64,000 nt of DNA from the NCBI GenBank assembly GCA_027563935.2, contig CM050451.1, positions 105,737,565-105,801,564 on the forward strand. The letters run 5' to 3'. Of the stretch, positions 34,066 through 45,823 are shown in pieces (positions within the stretch are counted from its first letter, which is position 1; every line of letters begins with the position of its first letter). The DNA is from Costus lasius. Lineage: Eukaryota; Streptophyta; Magnoliopsida; Zingiberales; Costaceae. Below the pieces are notes generated by a model. The model saw only the letters and a list, made by a program, of their open reading frames with translations, ran no database searches and had not been told where the DNA came from. Position numbers and translations under genes: made by a program.

Positions 34066-35098
34066 GGTGGCCGAATGGCCCGGTCGAGCCCGCTTCTCCC
34101 GGCGCCTCCCCTCTTCGCCTCTCTCTCGGCTGCCGGCCCGCCTGCGTGCGGAAACTCCCGGAGTCGTTCACCCGCCTGCGTGCGGTCGCCTCCCGAAGCT
34201 CGCCGGACGAGCCCTCCTCGCCTACGTGTGAGGTTCGCTTCTCTCCTCTCCCGTCGCCTGCGTGCGATGCTCGGCCCCCTGGAGACGTCGCCTGCGGGTG
34301 GAGCTCGGAGCTTCGGTGGCCCCCTTTGGGAGCGGTAGCAGTGGATGACGTTCGAAAACGCCCCGGTGCCTTCGTCGACGTGGGTGCGGACGCAACTCTT
34401 CTCAGCCGCCGTCCGCCTGATTCTCGCCAGCCACTAGCTGCCGGAGACGGCTTCTTCCCCTTCCCTACCTCACCTACACATGAGGGTGGATGACCGGCCT
34501 TCCTGGCCAGCTGGTGGACGCACACGAGGCGTGCACGGACGGTCCGTTCGTCCGTTGTTGACGCGCACGCGCGTTCGACTATGGACGGCGGCCTCTCAGT
34601 CGGATTCTCTTTGCCGGCGTGCGAGTGAAGGAACCGGCCGGGTCCCCTTTCATCACCGGCGTGCGACGCCATGTGAACGACCATACGTGATCGCCGGGCG
34701 CCGGCTTGATCGCAAATTGAGTGGGTGAGTTCGGTTCCCCGGCAGAGAACGTTCGATTACTCCTTGTTGTCCTCTCTGGCACGTGAGAGTGCGCGGAATC
34801 TACTGTGGACCCCATCCGACGTGGTCAGTTACGGGTGCATCCTTCTTGGGTTCTGTTGAACCCGGTCTGGTTCAGTGATACCGGTTCTCGGCATATCAAG
34901 AGCATTGATCCAGTCGTGTTGGAACGGCATCGATCCATGTTGAGTCCATAATCGGGCTGAGGAATCGACTCCGCCAGTCGCACCCAATCCGGCGGTTTCG
35001 ACCGTTAGGATACCTGCGTTGACGCAGTTGGACTCGAGTCAAGCATTGACTCACGTGGAAATAATTAAAAAAATATTGCCATAAATGTGGGCGTGACA
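34066..35098 (+). repeat. Outer element 5' LTR, second part
   Basis: Continues the same LTR (GGTGGCCGAATGGCCCG...) after the TGCCT target duplication at 34061-34065. It matches about 38056-39093 and then extends about 21 bp further to the terminal GTGACA. Confidence 0.9.
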
Positions 35099-35100
35099 GC

Positions 35101-35115
35101 TGGTTATCAGAGCCC
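35101..35115 (+). promoter_or_regulatory. Primer binding site (tRNA-iMet type) of the outer element
   Basis: TGGTTATCAGAGCCC starts 2 bp after the LTR end. It is the initiator-Met tRNA complement with one inserted T. Confidence 0.75.
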
Positions 35116-35186
35116 AGGACACTGCACGTTCCAACTCATACGAGTGTCGTACTTGTGATTCTTGTTGACCCAACTGCTGCGAGCAG

Positions 35187-35399
35187 ATGGGATCCTCGAC
35201 AAACACTAGACTATCGTCCCTCGAGGACATGGTCAGAGATGGAGTTTTGGATCCCTACATTTCAGTGGAGATCGTCTCCACACGGCTCGTCTCGGGCGAG
35301 CGTCTCGTAGCTCGGGTGACTCGATGCACCAGGGAGCTAGAGGCATCTCAGACAGAGGTTGCGATGCTGAAGCGCGCTATAGCGGCTTCGATAGCATAG
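35187..35399 (+). pseudogene. Gag-like N-terminal remnant of the outer element
   Basis: A 70-codon ATG-initiated frame about 85 bp after the PBS, with a helical, coiled-coil-like C-terminal half rich in Glu, Arg and Leu. It lies where gag of a Ty3 element starts. No CCHC knuckle or capsid core follows. The gag assignment is positional. Confidence 0.4.
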
Positions 35400-36916
35400 A
35401 CCACTGTCGATCTCGACAAGGGGTATTGTCGTGCGACGACACATTCTAGAGCTTACCCTTTCGGAGGGGGCGTTGCTCTACGATATTTGAGGAAAGGTTG
35501 GCAGACTTTAAAACTGCTACCCAGGGAGACATAAAATGAGGACGAGTTAGCAGACTCTAAAACTGCTATCTGGGGACAAGAAGAGTGGATGTCGAACTAA
35601 AACAAAAGAGGTCCCTCTTCTTGGTTCGACCGAGCCAACTTCGCATATAGGGACGCCTTATGTGAGGGAAGCTTGGGAGGACAACAAGGAAATATCCTTG
35701 AAATCTATCCGGGGTTCCTCGGCATATGGGGACGCCTATATGAGTGGAGGAGACCCAAGGACAAAAGAGGTAATTGGGGCAAGCTGAGTAGTCTTCGACG
35801 GAGGTGGTATAGGACGCCTTCGAAGGGGATGAGACTTGGGCGCACCAAGTTACCGTTGGACAAGTCTCCCGGGAACTTGTGTAATCCGATCTGATCGTGG
35901 GTGTTGTAGGACCCCCCCCCCCCTCCCCCAATTCTGTGGAAATTTCGTGTGAGTCAAGTCACACAAAATGATTCGTCGAAAACGGCTAAGAGTGTTGGAC
36001 TTAAAACATTCTCATCACAGGACCGAGTGAGGTCGGTCGGTACCGTAGACATCGAGACCTTCGGGGTATCGTACGATAGGGATATCGTAATCGGCAGTTG
36101 GCAGGGCCGCTGCCATGAGAAGATTCTGAAACTTCCAGTCTACGAAGCAATCTTTGACCTCGAATTTTCGGTCGAGGCAGAGATAGCTGTGTTGCCTTAT
36201 CTGTATGAGATACAGATATACGATGAGTATGTCCTTGCCTCGCGCCGTGCATTCGGAAGCATGGAGTCAAGGAAGGGAGTGAGGAGGGACTCCAAGGGAG
36301 TGCCCTTTGTTGGCGAACGCCTTAGCCGCATGGTTGTGCCAAAGAGATCCGACACTTCGGATCAAACGATAGACGATGTGTTGGTACAGGATGGGTAGAG
36401 CAGAGATACTCTGCATATGGAGAGTCCTTCTTTTGGGTATCGCCTTTGTGGCGAAAATTGATAAGGTGGTGAATGCATATTCTCACCATTAGGAAGAGAT
36501 TGTTCGCCAAACTGATCAGATGGTAGGAATTCCTAGCAGAATTCCAGTTCCGGTGGGAACACAAGCCTGAAAAGGCTAATGAAGTGTCGGATGCACTGAG
36601 AAGGCTTAACGCCTTAATCTGCTTTGCGATCTCCAGAGTGGAAGGAGATCTCCTTACGAGGATAAAAGCAGCAGTTGTGATCGATAAGGAGTATTGAAGG
36701 TCTGTTGAGCAGACCAAGTCGGGTACGACCCGCTGATAGTAGGTGGACGATTGGAGTGGGTGAATATCCTTGTGAAGGACTTCCTCCGTTATGTGGTGAC
36801 TGCGAGTCAAAAGATTGGGTAAAGTGGATCGATTGGGTACGGTCATCGTCTGTTGTGTACGGTCCTTTGAGCACAATCCCTAACTTTGGTTAATATTGCA
36901 ATCCTACGGGTAGCTA
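35400..36916 (+). pseudogene. Decayed internal region of the outer element (RNase H remnant)
   Basis: Short frames only. A recognisable piece at about 36540-36610 reads FRWEHKPEKANEVSDALRRL, the conserved end of Ty3 RNase H (cf. HKPGKANVVADALSR). Reverse transcriptase motifs are absent. A run of C at about 35911-35921 marks low-complexity sequence. Confidence 0.55.
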
Positions 36917-37441
36917 GTGAGCGAGTGGAGTCGCTCTGGGAGGCTAGTGACAGCCTCAAGTTTGTGGTGGGACAAACGTAGCATTTTGCGAATCGTCGAC
37001 GTCGGGATGATATCTGCGAAGGCAGCACATCGGGGACTTACACAAAGATACGATAGACCTTTCGAGGTGTTGAGTCGGGTTGGCTCGGTGGCGTATCGTC
37101 TGAAGCTCCCCGATAGGATGAAGCTGCATCCGACAGTCCATGTAAGCTTCATAAAGAGGTTTCATAAGGATCCAGGGGATCCAGCTCGATTACAGTCGTT
37201 TCGTGCGCCTCCGATGGTTCGAACGGAGTTCGACCAAAGGATCGGGAGGATCCTAGATCGCCGAGTTGTGAGACATAATGAAGTGAACCGACGAACAAAA
37301 TTTCTTGTTCTGTGGGAAGGTTCTCCAATGGAAGAAGCTACATGGTATAAGGTGTCCGAACTGTGGCAGTTCGAGGATGAGATCCGACGTTACTTTGAGT
37401 CACCGAGGGCGGCAACTTGCTCCGAAGGGGGAGAATGTTAG
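36917..37441 (+). pseudogene. Integrase C-terminal domain and chromodomain of the outer element
   Basis: The frame carries the GPY-like integrase module (RYDRPFEVLSRVGSVAYRLK, LHPTVHVSFIKRFHKD). It continues into a chromodomain (RRTKFLVLWEGSPMEEATW, then aromatic and acidic residues). A chromodomain after integrase identifies a Ty3 chromovirus. It ends at the polypurine tract by the right LTR. The catalytic DDE core is missing, so there is no active integrase. Confidence 0.8.
37424..37435 (+). other. Polypurine tract of the outer element
   Basis: GAAGGGGGAGAA lies immediately before the right LTR (TGTTAGG at 37436), the normal primer site for plus-strand DNA synthesis. Confidence 0.85.
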
Positions 37442-39093
37442 GCTCGAGAACGGAAAATTGGGCGCGGCCTAATTCTAGCCCAGTCTAGCCCATTTACGCT
37501 ATTTTGGGTAACACAGGTTAGCGGATCGGGTCGGGCACTGCCCGAATCCGGATCCTATTTTGCCCCAACGGGCGCCGTGCGATGAAGTCGTGGTAGGTGG
37601 GCGGAGTTGACGGGTCGAGACTTTGGTCCGCGAGCGACATGAGACGCTGTGTAGGCGAAAATAAGAAAAGTAAAAAAAAAAAAAGGAGAGAGATGGGGGA
37701 GCGTCGTCTCTCTCACGGACGTTCGAAACGAACCCATGTTCTCCCTCTCTCTTCCGGCAAACTCATCGGCCGGAGTTCGGATCTCCGGTAATAGCCGTGC
37801 CTAGCTCGCGTCCGCGTTCCGGTGGTGTGGGCGGGTGGTCGGAACGCGTCGAGCTTCCCTGTCCCTCTTCCGACGTCTGCACCGCCTCCTTCCTGTCGAC
37901 CTCGCCGTCGCAGCCGCCGGGCCCCCACTTCCAGACCGCCTTGGAAGGCGCGGCCGGCATCAGCTTCATCGGAAAGAAGGAGCCGGCGCTTGGTGCCGAG
38001 GTACTCCCCCTTTCTTCTCTCTCCGGTGGTTTTTCCGTTCGTCTCCGACTTGCCTGGTGGCCGAATGGCCCGATCGAGCTCGCTGCTCCCGGCGCCTCCC
38101 CTCTTCGCCTCTCTCTCGGCTGCCGGCCCGCCTGCGTGCGGAAACTCCCGGAGTCGTTCCCCTGCCTGCGTGCGGTCGCCTCCCGAAGCTCGCCGGACGA
38201 GCCCTCCTCGCCTACGCCCGAGGTTCCCTTCTCTCCTCTCCCGTCGCCTGCGTGCGACGCTCGGTCCCCTGGAGACGTCGCCTGCGGGTGGAGCTCGGAG
38301 CTTCGGTGGCCCCCTTTGGGAGCGGTAGCAGCGGATGACGTTCGAAAACGCCCCGGTGCCTTCGTCGACGTGGGTGCGGACGCAACTCTTCTCAGCCGCC
38401 GTCCGCCTGATTCTCGCCAGCCACTAGCTGCCAGCAGCTAGCCGCCGGAGACGGCTTCCTCCCCTTCCCTACCTCACCTACGCGTGAGGGTGGATGACCG
38501 GCCTCCCTGGCCAGTTGGTGGATGCACGCGAGGCGTGCACGGACAGTCCGTTAGTCTGTTGTTGACGTGCACGCGCGTTCGACTACGGACGTCGGCCTCT
38601 CGGTCGGATTCTCTTCGCCGGCGTGCGAGTGAAGGAACCGGCCGGGTCCCCTTGCATCACCGACGTGTGACGCCATGTGAACGACCATACGTGATCGCCG
38701 GGCGCCGGCTTGATCGCAAGTTGAGTGGGTGAGTCCGGTTCCCCGGCAGGAAACGTTCGACTACTCCCCGTTGTCCTCTCCGGCACGTGAGCGTGCGCGG
38801 AATCTACTGTGGACCCCGTCCGACGTGGTCGGTTACGGGTGCGTCTTTCTTGGGTTCGATTGAACCCGGTCTGGTTCAGTGATACCGGTTCTTGGCATAT
38901 CAAGAGCATTGATCCAGTCGTGTTGGAACGACATCGATCCGTGTTGAATTCATAATCGGGCTGGGAGTCGATTTGAGGAATCGACTCCGCCAGTCGCGCC
39001 CAATCCGATGGTTTCGATCATTAGGATATCTGTGTTGACGCAGTTGGACTCGAGTCAAGCGTTGACTCACGTGGAAATAATTAAAAAAATATT
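37436..39093 (+). repeat. Outer element 3' LTR, 3'-truncated
   Basis: Aligns with 23271-23886 plus 34066-35077. It stops at AAAAAAATATT (39093), where the left LTR continues for about 21 bp to GTGACA. The sequence after 39093 is unrelated to the left LTR. Confidence 0.9.
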
Positions 39094-39990
39094 AAGCTTT
39101 AGCCCTGTTATATCGTCTAGACACGTATACTTCACCTAGAGAAATCGCACATTTTCTGGAATAAAAGATGGCATATTTAAGGAAGCACTGAAATAACTGA
39201 GGTAAATGATTTCCGAATTTCTAGAAATATATTTTCAAAATACCAAAATGGATTGTGCACGAATTGCATTTACCTGCCGATAGAAGACAAAATTTCAATC
39301 TTCTCCTTGAATCTTCGATTGCACGGTGGAACTATCCAATGCAATGAACTTGATACTCTTCTGGGCATCATACAGTAGGAAATTCTCGGAGGACTACAAG
39401 TCAAATAAGATACTGACATCTCTAGAAGAGCTGACACCAAAGAAATAGATAATATTAGAATTTAGAAACACAAATGTTGTGAGTGAAGAAGGCGATGGAG
39501 GAGGAAAAGGAAGAGTTTTAACCAGAGGGTTAGGGCGTCGATGACTGGGTAGTTGGTGGCGAAAGAGCGGCGGCGGCTTTGCAAGGGGAAGCGACGGCCG
39601 AGGAAAGCAAGCAAGGGTAACTGGAAATACTTGAGCAAATACAGTCGTTTTTTGGAGGAAGACGGATATTGCGTATATCCTTTGAGCAAATAAATACTTA
39701 CAATAGTATTGTTTGAAAAATCATAATTTAATCAAATGCATTAAAGAAAGAAAAAATTATCGAAATAATCCTTTTTCATAGTTGATTTAATCAAATACTA
39801 TTGCTCAAAACACATTGAAATTGATAATGGGATGATTTACTTTTGCTTTTGCTTGAGGCTTCTTGTTCAATAAGCTCGAAGTAAATAAAATATGGTGAGC
39901 TTACCATTAGGCTTTGCATTCCTAAAGATATAACTAGTGTCTCTCAAACTTTCCTACAGAGAACTCAACCACAAAGAAAGCTTGCAATTC
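39094..39990. other. Right flank of the nest, no gene confirmed
   Basis: A minus-strand stretch at about 39460-39640 is Pro/Ser/Arg-rich in one frame (PLFRHQLPSHRRPNPLVK) and could pass for a chloroplast transit peptide. It has no ATG and no clear splice sites, so I do not call an exon. Another minus-strand stretch at about 39280-39330 ends in GGCAG|GTAAAT, a donor-like site. Either could be a displaced exon of the CPP1-like locus. Confidence 0.3.
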
Positions 39991-40009
39991 ATTATATATC
40001 ATAAGTCTT

Positions 40010-40645
40010 AAAGCCTGTTTGGCACTGTTTTAACTACTTTAACACTGTATTTAACTGTATTATATTGTGTTGTTAAAATTTATAAGTTATTTAGTAAATA
40101 ATTTTTTAATCAATATTAAAATTTAAAATAATATATAAATATGATATTTTAATTTATTTAAAATAAAAATATTTTTATTTTTATTATTAAAATTTTAAAT
40201 TATTTAAAATAATATTTAAAATTTTAATTAAAATTAAATAAATTATTTTTGTGGATAAGAAGAAATATTAAAGAACTATTTGGTAATAAAAAATAGAAAC
40301 AGAAAAAAATAAAAATCGAAAAAATTATAATTTTTATTTTTTTTTGGCCGATTTTGCTTCTTCAAGAAAATAATTTACATAATTTTAATTAAATTTTTAA
40401 ATAGTATTATTTTAAATAATTTAAAATTTTAATAATAAAAAATTATTATATTAAATAATATATTTATTTATTATTTTATATTTTGATAATAATTAAAAAA
40501 TTATTTACTAAATATCTTATAAATTTTGGCAACGTGTAACGCAATGTACCATAATTATAAAATAATTAACAGTAGAGTCAAAAGTGACTTTAAGTTGTAG
40601 TTTTTTTAATTTTTAATTTTTAAAAATAAGGCCAAATATGCCCTT
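40010..40645. mobile_element. AT-rich foldback element, about 630 bp
   Basis: The left end (GCCTGTTTGGCACTG) faces the right end (AGGCCAAATATGCCC). The inner arms are clear inverted copies, for example TTATAAGTTATTTAGTAAAT (about 40080) against ATTTACTAAATATCTTATAA (about 40502). There are no ORFs. The ends resemble hAT-type MITEs common in plants. The target duplication was not resolved. Confidence 0.6.
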
Positions 40646-43429
40646 ACTCTTTATTTGTTTTCTATATATTATATGCATTTTTTATTTACAATATTTAGAC
40701 TATAATATCTTCCCCCTATTGCAAATGTGGCCAATTACTTTTCAGTTTAACTTTTTATTTTTTGTAATTCCTCATTTAATATTCTTCTGCCTTGATTTTT
40801 CAAAGAAGTAAAATATTTTTCTAAGAACAACCATATAATATCTAACCTAGACCAATCTTTAAAAGAAGATAAAATATCACGAGAGCAATCATAAAAATTC
40901 ACTATGAAACATATGGAACAAGCCTACAAAGTCTCTTCACAACTATGATTTCACAAATAAGATAAAATTTAATAAAAAAATAACTTTCATTAAATCACAA
41001 GCTAAATTCAACCAATTTCTATAAGAGACTAATTCAAAATTTGGCCATTGGATATGTCGATTAATATCTTAAAGTTTTCATACAAGTCAGATCATAAACG
41101 GCTTCCCAATTGTACTTGGAAAACTCGGCTTTAAAGAAAAAGAAGCTTCTTTGTATTCACTTTTATTCCTTTTTCTTTTCCCCCACTTGTCTTCTTTTAT
41201 GCATTGCTTCCTCTTTTACATAGTATAAGTGGCTTTCCTAGACAGTTTGAAGAAAACACCTTGGGGTTTTACACGTTTTACAGATGGAACCCTATCCGTG
41301 TGTGTACTATAGACTTTGGTGCATTGTTTTGGTTGGATTTTGAAAATTTTAGACATCAAAAGTGGATTCATTTCGTATATGAATCCCTGACCTCCAAGTC
41401 ATAATAAATTCTGATCATCTGCCACTCAACTTAGCTCTTGTCAGACATTATCATGTGAAGAAAAGAAGTAAAGCATGCGACGATGGCATGGAAAGCAGGG
41501 AAGACTAGAGAAGTCACAGGCAAATAGCAATAACTATCATTAAGAATGATTGGGCGATGAAGGATCACATGGCAACTCCTGCACATTTTGACCTGCATTG
41601 CCCGTAAAGCTAGGATTTTTGTAGCCTTTTGAGCTGCCAAGTCATGCCACCTCACATGCCAAGCATGACAGATGGACCGAATGAATGGTTTCCAATATTA
41701 TTGAAGCACCATCCATCGTTCCAAGTCTGGAAACCGCAGCTGGAGAAGAAGACCATGTGCTCACATGTGCTCCACTTCCTTCTTCTTCCGGGCATAGCAG
41801 CGCATTACTTCGCGAGGAGGGCGCTGAAGAATTTCTCAAAGTCTCTGCTACAGCGGGCAGCAGCTGGAAACGACAATTTGGATGCAGAAATGTCGAGTGG
41901 ATTAAACTCGGCCAAGCTCGAGCGCGAGTCGTTTTTTGAGCGGTTCGGACGTCAACGACACCCACCTTAATTAATTAATTCTCGCTGCAGCTGTCTCCTC
42001 CTCTCTTCGTGCGAATTCCGTCCGATTAATAAAATCTGCGCCCCCCCGGTCCAACTGCCTAATTAATCCGGTCCGATGTGAGATCTGGTGACGTCACGAG
42101 GCGGAACCAATATCTCCGTCCGACGTGCCAACCAGTAGCTGCCCGATAGGACAAGCGAGAAGGACACGGAGGATTTCTATTTTACTGCGACTGGGCCCAC
42201 CCTGATGTGGCACTCGCAACCGTTATTCTTTGTTGGAGCCACATTTATTAGGTGCGCACGCGCTGAATTATGTATAATTTATCATATATTTTTTTCTGCA
42301 TTTCATTTTCCTTTTTTATTTTATGTGGAAAGTTTTTCAAGTTGCGCCTCGTATGAACCACGACATGCATCGCCACTTGGCAGCTGCACCTTTTTTTTTT
42401 TTTTTTAAAAAAGCACTTATTCTTTGATTTGAATGACTCCGAGACCTTAATTAAAATTTAAATGAGAGCATGACACAAAATAATTTTTTATAAGGTATTT
42501 ATTATTTTTTAAACCTTATGGTAAAGGTGTGGACATGCTTTTTTTTTATTCTTGACAAACGGACTCCATGTAAATTATATACGAGTCATTTTCAGTCGGT
42601 TACTTATAAAAATGCCCTCTAAAATATGATAAATTTTGGAAGCATTAAATAAGATACATTTATTTAATATGTAAAATTCTAAAGGCGATAAATAATTTAG
42701 ATTGCAATTTGCAAACTAAAACTAAGCTATATATAAAGTTTCCATTATTTTAATTATAATTGAATATGTTGATTTTTTTTTCCAAATTATTAAGGTTAAT
42801 TTTATTAAGTGTGTGGGGTGAAAAGTCGTACACGTTCCTCCAGAAGTTCCCAGAATATTATTATTATAACATAATTTCTAACTTTGTCTTGAAACATCCC
42901 CTATGATTTCTTGAAAGGTACTTGAAAAAATTGATTTTATTACGCTTTCTTTTGAAAGGAAAAATGAAAATATTCTTTTTTTGGTTTTTTTTCCAGGGGT
43001 ACAATGGTAATAAATAAGAAAAATGAAGGCTCTAATTTCGATTTCTCCTAATTCAAAAGAAAAATCAATTTTGCTTTCATCAATTATTTGCTTCTTAAAA
43101 TACATATAGGTGAAGGGTTAGTTAGTTCAATTAATAAGATTTTGGGTCAAATTCTTACCTTCATCAATTATTTACCCTTTAAAATTAGATTTCTTTTGAT
43201 TTTCAAGTAAGTTGCGGCAGTTGGAAAGATAATTGCGCAAAAATCGTCCAGTGGGCTCGCTATCATTAAAAAGCATTGCTAAATAATTTACTTTTGGGAA
43301 AATTTCTTTTGCGGCATATTTCGCATCTGTATTGTACATTTGTATGATATCGCCTCCGCCCTAATATCTACACCTTTAATTAGAAATGTTACGACCAAAT
43401 TTACCAAACAAGCCACAATTTTTTCGACA
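40646..43429. other. Intergenic, no gene recognised
   Basis: AT-rich DNA. The moderately GC-rich stretch 41620-42200 has overlapping open frames on both strands (to 113 codons) without recognisable domains, splice structure or consistent codon use. I treat it as non-coding. Confidence 0.5.
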
Positions 43430-44584
43430 CTAGGATTTACATTTGCCACCGTCAGCTGCTGGCACGGCCGCGATGGATGCTGATGTCTTCTCCCGTAACA
43501 TTCTGACCACCTCAGCCATCGACGGCCGGAGGCTGGGGTTGTCCCTGATGCACATCGCCGCTACCATCAGCACCTCCTTCGCCTCTCCAGCATCGTAATC
43601 CCTGCCTATCCTGGCGTCGATCACCTCCGCCGCCCGCCCCTCCGGGTCCCGCAGTACCGGGCCCATCTCCGCCGTCAGCCGCCTCTCCCGTTCCGCGTCG
43701 AAAGCTTCCACGCCGGTGATCAGCTCTAGTAGCAGCACCCCGAAACTGTACACGTCGCTTTTCTTGGACACCATCCCAGATCGGAGGTAGTGCGGGTCCA
43801 CATAGCCCGGCGATCCCACCATCGCCCTGGCAGAGCGCGGCGGAACCACCGCCGCCGAGAATCCTACACGGGCTGATCCCAAGTCGCAGAGCTTCGCCTC
43901 CATCCCGGCGTCGAGGAGCACGTTCGCCGTCTTCACATCGCCGTGCACTACCTGGGGGTCGCATCCCTCGTGGAGGTAATCCAGTGCCTGTGCCAGCTGG
44001 TATGCGATCGTCATCCGCCGCGTCCACGGCAGAACAGCCAAGCTGCTGCCATGGAGCTTCTCGTGGAGATTGCCGTTTGGTACGTACTCGAACACCAAAA
44101 CCCCTTCTTCTTCTGCAACCCAAAAGAAAAACTAGCCCCGTATTAGGGAAGATTCCAAGGGATCTAAAGGACGAGGACGAGGAGGGGTGGGAGGATGCGG
44201 ACCTCGGTCGTCACAGTAGCCGAGGAGGCGGACGATGTGAGGGTGGCGAAGGCTGAGGAGGACGTCGAGCTCCTGGCGGAAGGCGCGGTGGAGGCGCTCG
44301 CTGGGGCGGTTGAGCTTGACGGCAGCGAAGGAGGAGTCCCGAAGGCGGGCAAGGTAGACGGTGCTCGATCCGCCCTCGCCGACCACCGCGGCGGGGGCGA
44401 ACTTCCTTGTTGCCAACTCCACCTCGGCCCAATCGAACCTCCGTGCCGCCGCCGGCGCCTTCTCTATCTGGGTTTCGCCGTCCGGACTGTCGGCGACTCG
44501 GGCCTGGGCCGGGCCGAGCTCCAAGTCGTCGTCGCATGAGCTACGGCAACAGCTGTAGATAGGTATCATGTACCTTCTCAACAT
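43430..44584 (-). CDS. Receptor-like cytoplasmic kinase, two exons, 354 aa (At1g33260-like)
   Basis: Exon 1 is 44584-44203 (ATG TTG AGA AGG), donor CGAG|GTCCGC. Exon 2 is 44112-43430, acceptor GGGTTGCAG. They join in frame (382 + 683 nt = 355 codons with stop). There is no signal peptide or extracellular domain; a short Cys-containing N terminus (SCCRSSC) could be acylated. Kinase landmarks: glycine loop [11 protein letters not shown] (69-79), AVK lysine 90, alpha-C Glu 105, catalytic HGD (184-186) with VKTANVLLD, Mg-loop DLG (204-206), [11 protein letters not shown], and the [16 protein letters not shown] helix. The Arg before the catalytic Asp is Gly, so it is non-RD, and DFG is DLG; Lys, Asp and Asn are kept, so activity is likely. 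It probably phosphorylates Ser/Thr downstream of membrane receptors; the pathway is unknown. Confidence 0.92.
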
Positions 44585-44718
44585 CCTAACCTAGGCGAGA
44601 GTAGTAATGGCAACAGATAAGACGATGGCAAAAAAAGGCGAGCGCTGTAGCCACAAGGCAATTTGTGTTAGAAAGAGGGAATAGGAGAAGATGAAGAATA
44701 ATTGGGGAAGAGCAGAGC

Positions 44719-44726
44719 TATATATA
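44719..44726 (-). promoter_or_regulatory. Possible TATA box of the kinase gene
   Basis: TATATATA about 135 bp upstream of the ATG, in an otherwise GC-balanced upstream region. Confidence 0.35.
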
Positions 44727-45733
44727 TTTGTAGCTACCCATTTCAGTCATCGATCGAATTGTAAATAGGGATGGGGAAGGGAAGAGGAAGGAGTCCAATT
44801 AATCGAGATGGCTGGGTCACGTTGGGAATAATTGAGTGGGGTCCGGCGAGGTTTGATTGGTCATTCTGTGGTGGTGAAGGCCGTGTACTAGGGGAATGGG
44901 TTTTGGTTGGTCATTGGTCTATCATCACTGGACTATTAATATTTAGTGGTTAATCATCATTTTGTACCGTACTTTTTTAATTCAATTCATCTTGGTACAA
45001 ACTTATAAGTAGTTTAATTTAGTATATAAATTAATTTGACAATTTGCCTGTGTCAAAATGACCACTTGGTAATGCCACATCAACATTCACCTTTATTACA
45101 AGATGACATGGCAGTAGTGAGCTAATGCTGTCGCAGCAACTAGGTAGCCACATTAATTGATTGTCAAGTTAATCTAACAGAATGATCAAATTAAAGCATT
45201 TGTACAAGTTCATTTATCTAATTGAAACACTTACACCGATTGATACATCAAATTGAGAAAGATACAAGTTCATATACCAAAATGGTAATTTAATTACATT
45301 TTGGATTTCAGCCTTGCGTTGTAGAAAGGAAAGGGTGTTACCATTTGATGATAATTTGGCAAAAATGGAGTTTGCAACTTACAAGTAATTCTTATTATTA
45401 CTAGTCAAGGTATTCAGACTTTTTCCTTTGTTATGGAAAGAGTAAGAGATGATTAAGGCTACAAGTTTTAGTCCAACATCACAATTCTTTACTTTGTTCA
45501 CCTACTGATCTCCTCTGTTTAGTGTATACGCATGTTTTATGCATGTGCGAGAAGAAGTATTATTTCTATTCCTGTTTGTATTTTTTTAACAGTGAAACTA
45601 GGCATTAGAAACCAAGAGAGGAGGCGGTAATTAATTACGTTCAAACTTGACATACAATTTTATAGGGAGATCTTTGAAACAGTCAAATTATAATGAGATT
45701 GATCTATCGTATTCTTAAAGTTGCAGAAGACAC

Positions 45734-45823
45734 CTCAACTGGTCATTTGTGATATATTAAGGACTCAACTGGTCATTTGTGATATATTAAGGACTCAACT
45801 GGTCATTTGTGATATATTAAGGA
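45734..45823. repeat. Tandem repeat, 30 bp x 3
   Basis: The unit starts CTCAACTGGTCATTTGTGAT and repeats three times without change. Confidence 0.95.

Larger units (their letters stand above)
23271..39093 (+). mobile_element. Outer chromovirus-type LTR retrotransposon, non-autonomous, + orientation
   Basis: The LTRs begin TGTTAGACCCGAGAACGG (23271) and TGTTAGGCTCGAGAACGG (37436) and stay alignable over about 1.65 kb. The left LTR is split by another element at 23887-34060 and resumes at 34066. After the left LTR ends (GGGCGTGACA at 35098) comes a tRNA-iMet-type PBS, TGGTTATCAGAGC, with one extra T. A polypurine tract, GAAGGGGGAGAA, precedes the right LTR. The internal region is only about 2.3 kb and carries broken gag, RNase H and integrase/chromodomain remnants, so the element depends on others. 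The right LTR lacks its last about 21 bp, and no target duplication is visible. Confidence 0.9.

Noticed and set aside
39462..39689. Minus-strand frame that could be a transit-peptide exon of the CPP1-like gene
   Set aside because: No initiator ATG in the plausible frame and no convincing donor; kept only as a hypothesis in the findings.
41629..41970. 113-codon + frame and 107-codon - frame over the same bases
   Set aside because: Mutually overlapping, no domain, no splice or promoter context.
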